DNA from: Algibacter mikhailovii
GTDB lineage: Bacteria > Bacteroidota > Bacteroidia > Flavobacteriales > Flavobacteriaceae
DNA: 64,000 nt
NCBI RefSeq assembly: GCF_014651495.1
Contig: NZ_BMWZ01000009.1
Span: forward strand, 62,001 to 126,000
Reading direction: 5' to 3'
Position 1 is the stretch's first letter, and the number at the start of each line of letters is the position of its first letter. Below are positions 27,357 to 37,311 of the stretch, piece by piece. The notes under the pieces were generated by a model. The model was not told where the DNA came from. It did no database searches and was given only the letters and a program-made list of their open reading frames with translations. Made by a program: the position numbers and the translations under genes.

Positions 27357-27997
27357 AATTTAAGTTTATAACGCCATGACTCCTTTTTAGCTCCTCTTTT
27401 CTAAATCGTATCTATTTACTCAGACTGCCTAGAGCATCTAATAAAAAGCTATTTGTTTTATAGATAAAGTGGCAACTATTAATCTAAAAAATCATCCATT
27501 TAAGATAGCAAAAATTTATTATGGTTCCAATATGCTTTAAAAAAGCACAAAAATTGATTTGCAATTCACTGGAAGAATAAATCATTTTTAAACATTTTTT
27601 TTAATTAATTATAAGATTACACGCTTTCAATTTGGATTAAACAAACAGACCTCCCTATTTTTTTTAAGCATTAAACACAGAGACAGATCACTCTAACTAT
27701 TTGATTATTAGTTATTTTTTGTTAACTTTAAACAATCACTTAATATATTTTTTAGAATTAAGTGTGCTCTCCTTATAGCTTTTATTAACAGCATGTGTAT
27801 GCTCAATTGGGGCAATCCCTTTTTCACATACCTGAATTTCAACATCAAATAAGTCCATTTACCGGTTGTATTTGATGTTTTCTGAATTCATATTATTAAA
27901 AATAAAACCAGCGAAAAGCATTACAATTCAAGGCGGCATGTATGCTAGAAGTCTAACCCCTGAATTTTAGTGCTGTTTTAATTAATACATAACAAAC
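27357..27997. other. 641-bp intergenic region upstream of the CHAT operon
   Basis: This very AT-rich stretch separates the divergent acyl-CoA dehydrogenase gene and the CHAT operon. I see no gene in it. The only clear structure is the inverted repeat at 27832-27889. I could not find a convincing TAnnTTTG promoter, although the length suggests a long leader or regulatory zone. Confidence 0.6.
27832..27889 (+). promoter_or_regulatory. Inverted repeat/hairpin ahead of the CHAT operon
   Basis: A perfect 11-bp inverted repeat (aacatcaaata at 27841-27851 with tatttgatgtt at 27869-27879) has a 17-base loop. It is extended by outer arms tgaatt and aattca after short bulges. It lies about 110 bp before the start of the 1780-residue CHAT protein gene. 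It could be an mRNA hairpin (attenuator-like) or an operator for a dimeric repressor. Confidence 0.5.
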
Positions 27998-30900
27998 ATG
28001 ACTAAAAAAGCAAAAATAATTGGTGTTGATCGCAATGTGAAATCTGTTAATTATGTAATTCCACAAACGTTAAAACGGGAATTTGAACTCAAATCATACA
28101 TTGAAGTTTCTGCAACACGCTCCAGCAATACGATTAATACTGTTGAGTTAAATGATGATGATCTTGTTGCTATAGAATTTACCGACCATACGGAGTGGAT
28201 AGGTCACCCTGAAGATGTTCAAGCCATTTATGAACAAAAGACACAAACCAAACGCTCCTTATCTGAAGATGACTACATTTTTGAGATTCAAATATCTGAT
28301 GAAAATTCTAGTCGAGGTTTTATTAAAAGAGCATTAGTGAAAGTTTTTAGCGTTTTTACACCCAAGAAAATAGCGAAAGTAACCATGGAGGCTTTAGCAA
28401 TGGCCTACGATAAGAAAATACAACCGCACCCTGGATTATATAAACTAGACGCTAATTTTGATAAGCTTGAATATGAATCAACTTCAGACGTCTCCAAACC
28501 ATTTTTGCTGCTTCTTCATGGCACCTTGTCTACAACAAAAGATGCCTTTTTCAAATTAAATCAAGATAATGATACTTGGCGAGCTATGTATCATATTTAT
28601 GAAAACCGAGTAATAGCCTTAGAACATTACACGCTTTCTGAAAGTCCACTTAAAAATGCTTTAGATTTTTTAAATGCTTGTCCAAAAGCATGTACTCTTG
28701 ATATTTTAAGTCATTCCCGTGGTGGACTCATAGCTGATATTTTAGCGAAATGTGATTATAATAATCCAGCTCCTGGTTTTAGTGAAAAAGAAATTGGTAT
28801 TTTAAAAGGAAAAGCAGAAGAAGAAAACCGTGCTCTAATGGTTTCCATTAATCAAGTTGCTGCTCAGAAAAAGATAAAAATAAATAAAGTTATTAGAGTT
28901 GCGGCCCCGGCTAGTGGAACAACCATTTTATCTCGGCGTGTAGACCATTTCTTTAATCTATTATTAAATGCGGCCTCCTTAGCTTTTGGCATTGCAAATC
29001 CATTATATCATACCGTTAAGGCCTTTCTTCTAGAATTGATAAGTCAAAAAGATAATCCGGATGTTTTACCTGGGCTTAATGCCATGATGCCAGAATCGTT
29101 ATTTCAAAAAATGATGAATATTTCAGATGACTCTGTTGCAAGTGACCTGTATAATATATCTGGTGATTCTGACGTGGGTGGCATTAACTTTAGCTCATTA
29201 AAAGTAATTTTAGCTAACTTATTTTATCGGGATGATAATGATCTGGTTGTGGATACCCGACGCATGTCTCATGGTGCTATAAGAAAAAATGGCATGTACA
29301 AGTACCTTTCTAAAGGGCGTCATAGCAGTCACTTTAATTATTTTGCAGCCAATGATTCCTGCCCTGCCATATTAGAAGCTTTAAAAGCGGATGAAACAAA
29401 TCCTGTCACGTTATTCACGAAAGAGTCTTATGCCGAAGGACAACGCGGTATTTTACTAGATAAGCTGTCTTTGGAAGGTGTTATGGTTCTACCCGAAGAA
29501 ATCACTAGAGATGTGGTCATCCTAATCCCAGGCATTATGGGTTCTACCTTGGCTAGAAATAGAGAAAACCAATGGGTAGACATGCGAAAGATGCACAACG
29601 GAGGGATAACAAAAAACCTAAATATTAGCGCAGATAATGTTGAAGCCAATGGCGTGATTAAAAAGTATTATAATGATCTGGCTAATCATTTATTAGAGCA
29701 ATATGATGTGATTACTTTAGCATTTGATTGGCGAAAATCCTTAAAAGAAGCAGCTCAAAAATTAAAGCAACAGCTTGATGAAATTATAGAAAAGTATAAA
29801 GTTAACATCAATATTGTAGCGCATTCTATGGGTGGTCTCGTAGTTAGGCAGTGTATGATGGATCATTCCGCTACTTGGGACTTATTTAAGAAAAACAATA
29901 GTAACAAATTTATAATGCTTGGTACCCCATGGCTAGGATCTTATTTAATCATGGAAGTTCTTACTGGTCATAGTGGGCGTGTGAAACAATTGGCAGCCAT
30001 AGATTTTGAAAATGACCGCAGTGACTTATTACGAGTATTTTGGAAATTCCCGGGTATTTTTGAATTATTACCTATTGAGAAAGAAACAGATAATGCATTT
30101 TGGGACAGCACATTCTGGGAAGATTTAGATGCTAAGGCAAATTTAAAGCACATGCCCAAACCCAGTACTAATGAGAAATCGTTAAAAGGTTTTAGTAACT
30201 ATAGAACGCGCGTGCAGACCTTCCTTGACAACTTAAACGACGGTGACTTCAACAATGTATTTTATATCTGCGGCCAATCAGATAAGACAGTATATGATTA
30301 CAAACTTGAAAACAGATTTTTTTCACGTCATAAAAAACTGGTTTACAAGGCCACCTCGTACGGTGATGGCAGCGTCACTTGGGCAACGGGAATACCAAAA
30401 GAGCTCATAAAAAATGGCAATGTATACTACACCCATACTACGCATGGGCAATTGGCAAACGAAGCGTATATTTTTGATGGGATTTCAGACCTTTTATCTA
30501 CAGGAACTACCAATAGATTAAATACAGAAAAGCCCATTACTAGAGGGGGTGAAATAATATCTGATATTTACGAATCGCCTGAACCAGTTTTCGATTCTGA
30601 ATCTGTAGTGAATTCAATTTTTAATATTACTGAAGTAATCAAAGCTGAAAACGAAGCTTTTAATGTCAAAGTTGTGCATGGCGACTTAAGGGCCTCTTCC
30701 TATCCTGTTATGGTGGGTCATTTTTATATGGATCTTATTTTAAGTGCAGAAAAGGCCTTAGATGAATACCTAAACAATAGGCTATCACAAAGAAAGAGTA
30801 TTGGTTATTACCCTGGTGCTATTGGAGAAAGCGAGGTGTTTTTTAATTTAAAAACGCAACCAAGAGGGGCCATAATATGCGGCCTTGGAAGTGCAGATGC

Positions 30901-33340
30901 CCTAACATCATTTCTACTTTCAAAGTCTGTAAAACAAGCTGTACTTAAATACGCCATGTTTATGCGCGATAATTACACGCTACCAAAAGCCAAGAAGTAT
31001 GCTAATGGCATTTCACTGGTCCTCCTGGGCACAGGCTATGGAAAACTTCCTGTGGAGGATTCTATAAAAGGGATTTTACTTGGTATTGCACAGGCCAATC
31101 AGCAAATCAGCGATACTAAGGAAGGACTTCAAAGTATTAAAGAGGTTGAAATCATGAATTATTATGAATCCGTTTCTAGCGAAGCTTACTTTAGCTTGTC
31201 CAGGTTACAAAATGCAGATGATAGAATGCCCTTCATTTTAACAAAAGGAATAACACGAAGAGCGGGAGCTAAAAAACGTAAAATGTTCCATACCACAGAT
31301 TACAATTGGTGGTACAATTTACATATTGATAGTTTGATTGAACAGGATGAAAACAAAGTATGCTCAGAGGATGGTGTAACTGGATTTAAATATTATTCAT
31401 CGAATGGCTTGGCTCGGGTAGAACAAGAAATGGTTGGTATAGGTCTATACAAAATCAATCACCTCTTAGAAGAAATGTCTACCAATGCGAACTGGGATAG
31501 AAGGCTTTCAAAAGCTTTATTTGAAATGTTAGTACCTAACGATTTTAAAAATAGATTTAGAAATCAGGACAAACTGCTGCTTAAATTAGATAAATATGCC
31601 GCACAAATACCATGGGAATTATTACATGATAGCAGCTCTACAGAAATTCCTGGATCAGTAACATCGGGATTCATAAGGCAATTAGTAACTGAAGATGCCG
31701 TGAACTACAACCAAGTAGCCTTAAACAACATAGAAGCCCTAATTGTTGGTGACCCTTTATACAATCAAAATGATTTACCGCCTTTACCGGCTGCAAAGGA
31801 TGAAGCCATATGGATTACTAATAAACTTAAACTATCTGGATTTAATACCAACGCCCTTATAAACTCAACGGCAAAACATATTATGATGGAATTGTTTAAT
31901 AAACATTACAAAATAATGCATTTTGCTGGACATGGTATTTACGACCCTGACAACTGTAATGTTGGAATTGCCATTGGTAATGGTATTTGTATTGATCCCG
32001 CCATGATTAATCAAATAGGCTACGTGCCCGAATTCGTTTTTATAAATTGTTGTTTTTCCGGGACTTTAAAAGCTAAAGATGATGTGTATCATAAACAACG
32101 TTACCGCTTGGCTGCCAATATTGGTACACAGCTCATTGAAATGGGTGTTAAAGCTATTGTAATCTCAGGCTGGGCGGTAGATGATGGCGCTGCAAAAGTG
32201 TTTGCCGAAACTTTTTACGAACGTATGTTTCAGGGGTATATTTTTGGAGATGCCGTTCAATTAGCACGGCGCGATTGCCATAGAAAATTCCCCAATACAA
32301 ATACTTGGGGCGCCTACCAATGTTATGGAAACCAATTCTATAAATTTAAGAGTCGTTCAAAACTAGGCCATCAGGAGCAGGAATATGTTGTGGCCTCACA
32401 AGTCCATACAGATTTAGACAATCTATTGATTGCTATCCGCGATAAAAACAAAAGTAAATATGACGCAGAAAAGGAATTAGACGCCTTACTCAAACGGGCA
32501 GAAATAGCCAACCTGCTTGATGCTGGTGTATTAGAAAAAGAAGCGCTAATTTATGACGAATTGGGTATGTCTGAAGTCGCCAATCAAAAATATGAAGACT
32601 TGTTTTTGTTTGATAGTGGTAATTATTCCATTAAAGCACTAGAACAATACTGTCAAGTACAATTCCATAAATTAAAGCAAGATTTAGTTGGGTTAGAAGG
32701 CCATGACAAGACCGTTATTATCCAAAATTATGTAGCAAACACAGAATTACTTATGCTTGCCGGAGAAAACTCCAGTCGATTGAACATTGTAGCAAATGCC
32801 TATAAACAAGCCGCCAATTGTATTGATGATCACTCATTAAAAATTGACTATTTACGCAAATCCTTTGAAAACTACGGTAAGGCTTTAATGGTTTCAAAAA
32901 ATAAATATGATGGGCATTATCTAAATGCCTTATCCAATATGATATATGTCGGTATTTTTCTAGAAGACTTAAAGGACGAAGCCCTGATAAAGCGTATCAC
33001 CAAAAACAAGCTATTTAAAAAGCTTACGAATATGGAAAAATTCCTCAATGATTTCATAAAAGAGTTGGATGAATTTGATAAGGCCGACCTTGATATTTCT
33101 GTACTCATAGGGATGACCGAATTACGATATGCTCTAATGCTAATCAAAGCCAAAAATGTAGAGGAATCAGAACGGGATATACTTAAGCGATATGGTGAAA
33201 TATTTAAACAACTATACAGTCCGAGGTATATCAATATTGAAATATCACAAATTGAATTTTTTCAACAATATGTCAAAAATAAAAAAGTACTGGAAAGTCT
33301 TGATCATATAAAAAGTGAGTTAAAAAAATATTTAAATTAA
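27998..33340 (+). CDS. CHAT-domain (caspase-like) protein with two alpha/beta-hydrolase domains
   Basis: 1780 residues, no signal peptide. In order: an N-terminal beta-rich region; a first alpha/beta-hydrolase domain (oxyanion HG near 173, nucleophile elbow SHSRGG with Ser240); a second, lecithin:cholesterol-acyltransferase-like domain (LIPGIMGSTL near 507, elbow AHSMGG with Ser610, candidate catalytic His816 in THTTHGQ); an unnamed alpha/beta region (about 880-1090) with GAIICGLGSADALT; a CHAT protease domain with His1312 (HFAGHG) and Cys1352 (NCCFSG), the expected dyad; and a ~260-residue helical, TPR-like tail. CHAT proteases are caspase/separase relatives. Fusion to two lipase-like domains suggests an enzyme that attacks lipids and proteins, perhaps activated by proteolysis; this is inference. 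First gene of a seven-gene operon. Confidence 0.85.
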   Translation: MTKKAKIIGVDRNVKSVNYVIPQTLKREFELKSYIEVSATRSSNTINTVELNDDDLVAIEFTDHTEWIGHPEDVQAIYEQKTQTKRSLSEDDYIFEIQISDENSSRGFIKRALVKVFSVFTPKKIAKVTMEALAMAYDKKIQPHPGLYKLDANFDKLEYESTSDVSKPFLLLLHGTLSTTKDAFFKLNQDNDTWRAMYHIYENRVIALEHYTLSESPLKNALDFLNACPKACTLDILSHSRGGLIADILAKCDYNNPAPGFSEKEIGILKGKAEEENRALMVSINQVAAQKKIKINKVIRVAAPASGTTILSRRVDHFFNLLLNAASLAFGIANPLYHTVKAFLLELISQKDNPDVLPGLNAMMPESLFQKMMNISDDSVASDLYNISGDSDVGGINFSSLKVILANLFYRDDNDLVVDTRRMSHGAIRKNGMYKYLSKGRHSSHFNYFAANDSCPAILEALKADETNPVTLFTKESYAEGQRGILLDKLSLEGVMVLPEEITRDVVILIPGIMGSTLARNRENQWVDMRKMHNGGITKNLNISADNVEANGVIKKYYNDLANHLLEQYDVITLAFDWRKSLKEAAQKLKQQLDEIIEKYKVNINIVAHSMGGLVVRQCMMDHSATWDLFKKNNSNKFIMLGTPWLGSYLIMEVLTGHSGRVKQLAAIDFENDRSDLLRVFWKFPGIFELLPIEKETDNAFWDSTFWEDLDAKANLKHMPKPSTNEKSLKGFSNYRTRVQTFLDNLNDGDFNNVFYICGQSDKTVYDYKLENRFFSRHKKLVYKATSYGDGSVTWATGIPKELIKNGNVYYTHTTHGQLANEAYIFDGISDLLSTGTTNRLNTEKPITRGGEIISDIYESPEPVFDSESVVNSIFNITEVIKAENEAFNVKVVHGDLRASSYPVMVGHFYMDLILSAEKALDEYLNNRLSQRKSIGYYPGAIGESEVFFNLKTQPRGAIICGLGSADALTSFLLSKSVKQAVLKYAMFMRDNYTLPKAKKYANGISLVLLGTGYGKLPVEDSIKGILLGIAQANQQISDTKEGLQSIKEVEIMNYYESVSSEAYFSLSRLQNADDRMPFILTKGITRRAGAKKRKMFHTTDYNWWYNLHIDSLIEQDENKVCSEDGVTGFKYYSSNGLARVEQEMVGIGLYKINHLLEEMSTNANWDRRLSKALFEMLVPNDFKNRFRNQDKLLLKLDKYAAQIPWELLHDSSSTEIPGSVTSGFIRQLVTEDAVNYNQVALNNIEALIVGDPLYNQNDLPPLPAAKDEAIWITNKLKLSGFNTNALINSTAKHIMMELFNKHYKIMHFAGHGIYDPDNCNVGIAIGNGICIDPAMINQIGYVPEFVFINCCFSGTLKAKDDVYHKQRYRLAANIGTQLIEMGVKAIVISGWAVDDGAAKVFAETFYERMFQGYIFGDAVQLARRDCHRKFPNTNTWGAYQCYGNQFYKFKSRSKLGHQEQEYVVASQVHTDLDNLLIAIRDKNKSKYDAEKELDALLKRAEIANLLDAGVLEKEALIYDELGMSEVANQKYEDLFLFDSGNYSIKALEQYCQVQFHKLKQDLVGLEGHDKTVIIQNYVANTELLMLAGENSSRLNIVANAYKQAANCIDDHSLKIDYLRKSFENYGKALMVSKNKYDGHYLNALSNMIYVGIFLEDLKDEALIKRITKNKLFKKLTNMEKFLNDFIKELDEFDKADLDISVLIGMTELRYALMLIKAKNVEESERDILKRYGEIFKQLYSPRYINIEISQIEFFQQYVKNKKVLESLDHIKSELKKYLN

Positions 33341-33352
33341 AAACAACACATT

Positions 33353-34588
33353 ATGGCAACTTTGTTTTTAGGAAGTTATGATACAGGGAAAAGACCAGCA
33401 GATAGAACCCAATTTCTAAAACCTTATCATATGGATGGTTTATTAATAGGGAAAGTATCTTTTAGGGATGATGACCGCACTAAATGGCGATCATTTAGAG
33501 AAACCGAGGGTAGTGAAGTCTTAAAATTGCAACAGTTTCTATTTAAGGCAGGTTTTATGCCGCGGGCTTCCTTTGATGGTGTTTTTGGTTATGTAACTCA
33601 GGCTGCCGTGCGATTATTTCAAGAATATGTACGCACGGTAGAGGGCATGTCACAAATGGTTCCAGATGGCATCGTTGGCAGTGGTACTTTAAAGCATATG
33701 CAGCGATGGTCGGATACAGGCCAAGTTTCAACCTGGGGAAAAATGAGTATTGAAAACCCATCAACCCAATATTCAAAATGGATGACACTTCTTGAAAAAG
33801 CCAAATCTCATTACACCCATAATCCTGGTCCTATTTTGAAAGCATTAAATGCATTGTCAAAAACATACGCCACAAAAAAACCACTTGATTGGGACTTTAG
33901 CCCCAATAAAATTCATCTTATTGGTGTGCGACGGGCACAAACACAAAGCGCGGAAAAAAGAAAAAACGACGATTTATTTTTTCTGCTTATTAATGGTATG
34001 GTGTTTACGTTTTGGGGGTCTACGGATGCTAGTGCTAAAATGGCACAAAGACATGATGAAGCCTTTTTAATAGAGGGGCAACATGAGTACCGATTTGGCT
34101 GGCATAAAATCACTAATGAACGGAAAATTTATAGAGCTTTAAAACCTTTAGACCACCGTGGCGTCATGATAATTCGCGATTGGGATGGCGACAATGCGTA
34201 CACAAATAAGGATATAAAAGTAAAAGATGCAACGGGCAAACTAAAAGGTCTGAGGGTTAATAATTCTATTAATATTCATTGGAGTGGTATTGGAGGCACA
34301 AACTTTTCAGCTGGATGCCAAGTTATTGCGGGCAAAAGTTATCTCGATCATAATAACAATCTACAAGACTGCTCAAAATTCGCTTCGGTAAGTTACAGTG
34401 GGCTAACACAATCTAAGAAGAAAACTAAAGGTGCTTATAATGTGTTTACCGATTTGATTTTATGCTATGCACCTAAAAATGTGACCTCAATAAATTACAC
34501 ACTAGGGAGAGAGGAGTCCTTAGGCTTATCTGATAATTTTGGTGTAAGCTATGCTACTGACGTTTTAAAAAAGTTACAAATATCTTGA
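33353..34588 (+). CDS. Peptidoglycan-binding protein with YkuD-like C-terminal motif
   Basis: 411 residues. Residues about 50-105 form a PG_binding_1 domain (LQQFLFKAGFMPRASFDGVF followed by TQAAVRLFQ). The C-terminal part has His309 (INIHWSG) and SAGC with Cys322, a spacing and pattern like the HxG...SxGC active site of YkuD L,D-transpeptidases, although the gap is slightly shorter than usual. No signal peptide is visible although the likely target is cell wall, so it may be delivered by another route or act after lysis. It lies 12 bp after the CHAT gene. The catalytic assignment is tentative. Confidence 0.7.
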   Translation: MATLFLGSYDTGKRPADRTQFLKPYHMDGLLIGKVSFRDDDRTKWRSFRETEGSEVLKLQQFLFKAGFMPRASFDGVFGYVTQAAVRLFQEYVRTVEGMSQMVPDGIVGSGTLKHMQRWSDTGQVSTWGKMSIENPSTQYSKWMTLLEKAKSHYTHNPGPILKALNALSKTYATKKPLDWDFSPNKIHLIGVRRAQTQSAEKRKNDDLFFLLINGMVFTFWGSTDASAKMAQRHDEAFLIEGQHEYRFGWHKITNERKIYRALKPLDHRGVMIIRDWDGDNAYTNKDIKVKDATGKLKGLRVNNSINIHWSGIGGTNFSAGCQVIAGKSYLDHNNNLQDCSKFASVSYSGLTQSKKKTKGAYNVFTDLILCYAPKNVTSINYTLGREESLGLSDNFGVSYATDVLKKLQIS

Positions 34589-34610
34589 ATTAAAAAACAC
34601 AAACTATAAT

Positions 34611-34970
34611 ATGATGAATCAGATAGGTAAAAAAATAGTATCAATGGTGTTGCTCATACTCATGACGTCTTGTGCTTCGTATTCCATAAGATTAAGGAGT
34701 ATTAATGGCGCACCACAACCCGATCCGGTATCAAATAGAGGTGATTATTACCGCGGGATGCAAGTGGTAGAAGTAGATACCGTTATCAAAATAGATGCAA
34801 TGTCAAAAGATTTCACCTATCTCATAAAAACAAATGATCAATGTAAAACAGGGAAATTGCATTCAGTTGAATTCAAAAACACCTTCGGAGGCTCCATGCT
34901 TAGTACGATCACCTTTGGAAAAAAAAGAAAAATGAAAGTAAAATATGTTTGTATGAAACCAACCAACTAA
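34611..34970 (+). CDS. Small lipoprotein of the CHAT operon
   Basis: 119 residues with a lipoprotein signal peptide (VLLILMTSC, Cys at about 21). The mature part has one small beta domain with two further Cys residues and a basic C-terminus. I do not recognise the family. It lies between the peptidoglycan-binding protein and the flavin oxidase, 22 bp and 4 bp from each, so co-expression is near certain. Anchoring in the periplasm would allow a sensor or protective role; this is speculation. Confidence 0.75.
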   Translation: MMNQIGKKIVSMVLLILMTSCASYSIRLRSINGAPQPDPVSNRGDYYRGMQVVEVDTVIKIDAMSKDFTYLIKTNDQCKTGKLHSVEFKNTFGGSMLSTITFGKKRKMKVKYVCMKPTN

Positions 34971-34974
34971 ACTT

Positions 34975-36582
34975 ATGGCAACTACAAAAACACACGCATT
35001 ACATACCTGGGACACCTTACATAACAACGGCCCATTTCCATTAAAAAAACTGTATATCACAGAATTAGAAGGCGATGGAATTATTCCTAATAGAATTGAT
35101 CGCTACAATGATGCGGCTCAAGAAATTCAAAGACTTATCAAAGAGACTCATGAAGCTAATCAAGGTTTTAGAGCTTATGGATCTGCCTGGTCAATGAATA
35201 ATATTGCGCACCAAAAAGATAGAATGCATTACAATGGGTTTATGAATATGCACATACCAATACAAAATGAGCATCTTCATGCGAATTCAAATTATTTATC
35301 GTCGAATTTATTCTTGTTTGAATGCGGGACAACTATAAAAAGAGTTTCAGAAGTACTTTCTGCCCATGGTAAGTCTTTAAAAACATCTGGTGCTAGCAAT
35401 GGACAAACCATTGCCGGTTGTATTTCTACCGGGGTACATGGTTCAGCCATAAATGTTGGAGCAATACAAGATTATGTTGTGGGTCTGAATATTATTACGG
35501 GGCCACTTCAAGATGACATTATTTATTTAGAACGGGAATCTGCACCCGCTTTAACTACCGCTTTTGCCAACAAAATAAGTAAGCGTGTTATAAGAGATGA
35601 TAAACTTTTCAATGCGGCTTTAGTATCATTAGGTTCTTTTGGATTTATACATGGCGTGGTGATTGAAGCGGAACCGCGATTCCTCCTCAAGCGCTATGTA
35701 AAAAAGATTAATAAAGAGACAGCAATGCAGCTCGCTGACACTTTAGATTTTAAAAATTCCAATTTTAAAATCCCTGAAGAAACTGATACTGAAGGTAAGG
35801 GTCTTACTCCCTATCACTATAAAATATTTATAAACCCCTACAATACAGAGGATACTGATTGTGTTGTGGAATTGATGTATAAGAAACCTTATAGTCCCAA
35901 TTATGACGATCCATTTCCAATTATAAAGCAGTCTTTATACCGTGATTTGATTCATTTGTTTACAAAAATGGCCGAGCACTTGCCTAATAGCATACCTTGG
36001 TTGGTAAAAAAACTAAGAAAAACAATTTTACCAAAAGTTGATGAAGTACTTACCGGAACCTTACCTGAAATATTTTGGGATGCCCCTTACCAAGGGCCCG
36101 CATTTGCCTGTTCAGTTGGCATAAATCATACGGATTCCGGTAAGACTATTGATCTCCTTTCAGAGCTTACAAGAAATGAAGGTCCTATACCTGGCATTTT
36201 TGGAATGCGCTTTGTAAAACAATCAAATGCTACCCTAGCCTTTAGCAAGTTCCCGGTGACGTGCATGTTAGAAATAGACGGTGTCCTCTGGAAAAAAACA
36301 AGAAAAATTATGAGCCTTGAGGAATATTCACGCCGAATCATCGAGGTATTAAAACAGAACGATATACCATTTACAATCCACTGGGGAAAAAATAGCGATT
36401 GGGCTTACCCTAATTTAGTTACCCATATGTATGGTGAAAAAAAAGTGAATGATTGGAAACAAGCTAGAAGCACTATACTCAGCGATGATATGGCTGAATT
36501 ATTTGCGAATAAATTCATAAAAACTGTCGGGTTGTACAAAAAGGAACCTCATACTAATGAAGCAAATGATTTGCTAGTGTAG
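34975..36582 (+). CDS. FAD-linked oxidase (sugar-lactone oxidase-like)
   Basis: 535 residues, no signal peptide. The N-terminal half is an FAD-binding PCMH domain: FRAYGSAWSMN, then the hallmark pyrophosphate-binding segment GASNGQTIAGCISTGVHGSA and a later ASLGSFGFIH-type stretch (VSLGSFGFIHG). The C-terminal half fits the D-arabinono-1,4-lactone oxidase class, ending with HWGKNSDWAYPN. No His for covalent flavin attachment is obvious to me. Such enzymes oxidise sugar lactones or alditols with oxygen and can release hydrogen peroxide. Why it sits in a CHAT/lipase operon is unclear. Confidence 0.85.
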   Translation: MATTKTHALHTWDTLHNNGPFPLKKLYITELEGDGIIPNRIDRYNDAAQEIQRLIKETHEANQGFRAYGSAWSMNNIAHQKDRMHYNGFMNMHIPIQNEHLHANSNYLSSNLFLFECGTTIKRVSEVLSAHGKSLKTSGASNGQTIAGCISTGVHGSAINVGAIQDYVVGLNIITGPLQDDIIYLERESAPALTTAFANKISKRVIRDDKLFNAALVSLGSFGFIHGVVIEAEPRFLLKRYVKKINKETAMQLADTLDFKNSNFKIPEETDTEGKGLTPYHYKIFINPYNTEDTDCVVELMYKKPYSPNYDDPFPIIKQSLYRDLIHLFTKMAEHLPNSIPWLVKKLRKTILPKVDEVLTGTLPEIFWDAPYQGPAFACSVGINHTDSGKTIDLLSELTRNEGPIPGIFGMRFVKQSNATLAFSKFPVTCMLEIDGVLWKKTRKIMSLEEYSRRIIEVLKQNDIPFTIHWGKNSDWAYPNLVTHMYGEKKVNDWKQARSTILSDDMAELFANKFIKTVGLYKKEPHTNEANDLLV

Positions 36583-36635
36583 CCCAAAAATCAGCGTATG
36601 TATAATTGTATTTTAAAAATAAATTTTACACATCA

Positions 36636-37289
36636 ATGGAAGAAGATAAAAAACATAAAACACACTTTCCTTATAAAACCTTAATATGGGCCTTGTTTGC
36701 CTGTATTGCCCTCTTTCTGTTTAAATCAGAATTAAAGCAGCTGCTTACCAATGCAGAAAAGCTGAGTGTGTTTGGCGTTGAAATTAATGCCAGTAAAGAG
36801 AAAGTTACCCGTTTACAAGATTCAATTCAAAGTTTTGAAACGACTATTGCAAATCTATCAAACCAGATTTCAGATCAACAGGGTAAAATAAATGATTTAG
36901 GAGAGCTAAAAACCAAGTTGCAAAAAGAACTAGAGGCCTGCCCAGAGGCTAAGCAGACATCGGTTCAATTTAACAAACAAGTAAGCCAAATATTGTCCGC
37001 AAACAAAGATTTACAGGTTAACTCAAACAAATTAAAGCAGACAAATATTTTGAGCTCGAATATGTTTTTGGTAAAACTCATCGTACCCTCAAAAATGGCA
37101 AAGGCGACTGTTTACATAGATGGTAAAAAAACGGCCCCTGTTAAACGGTCTGGCGTAGTAATAGCAGTTAAAGTTCCTCAAAAAAGCAACAGTCATAATT
37201 TCGAAATTAGACAGGGCGATAAAACATGTAATACTGATAGATTGATAACTAAAGATAATACAGAACTCCCAATGGCATGTGACTTTTGA
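36636..37289 (+). CDS. Membrane-anchored coiled-coil protein with PEGA-like C-terminus
   Basis: The ATG at 36636 (217 residues) is preferred over the in-frame TTG at 36606. A short basic cytoplasmic N-terminus precedes one membrane helix (WALFACIALFLF). A ~90-residue coiled coil (VTRLQDSIQSF, then IANLSNQISDQQGKI) and a small beta domain follow, with ATVYIDGKKTAPVKRSG resembling PEGA domains. The protein probably reaches into the periplasm. It is a plausible scaffold between the membrane and the periplasmic/lipoprotein components of the operon; no enzyme motif is seen. Confidence 0.7.
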   Translation: MEEDKKHKTHFPYKTLIWALFACIALFLFKSELKQLLTNAEKLSVFGVEINASKEKVTRLQDSIQSFETTIANLSNQISDQQGKINDLGELKTKLQKELEACPEAKQTSVQFNKQVSQILSANKDLQVNSNKLKQTNILSSNMFLVKLIVPSKMAKATVYIDGKKTAPVKRSGVVIAVKVPQKSNSHNFEIRQGDKTCNTDRLITKDNTELPMACDF

Positions 37290-37311
37290 TAAGCGCTAAA
37301 ACTTTAACAAC

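Noticed and set aside
36606-36635. TTG start ten codons upstream of the coiled-coil protein
   Set aside because: The ATG at 36636 gives a normal cytoplasmic N-terminus before the membrane helix and a usual intergenic gap.
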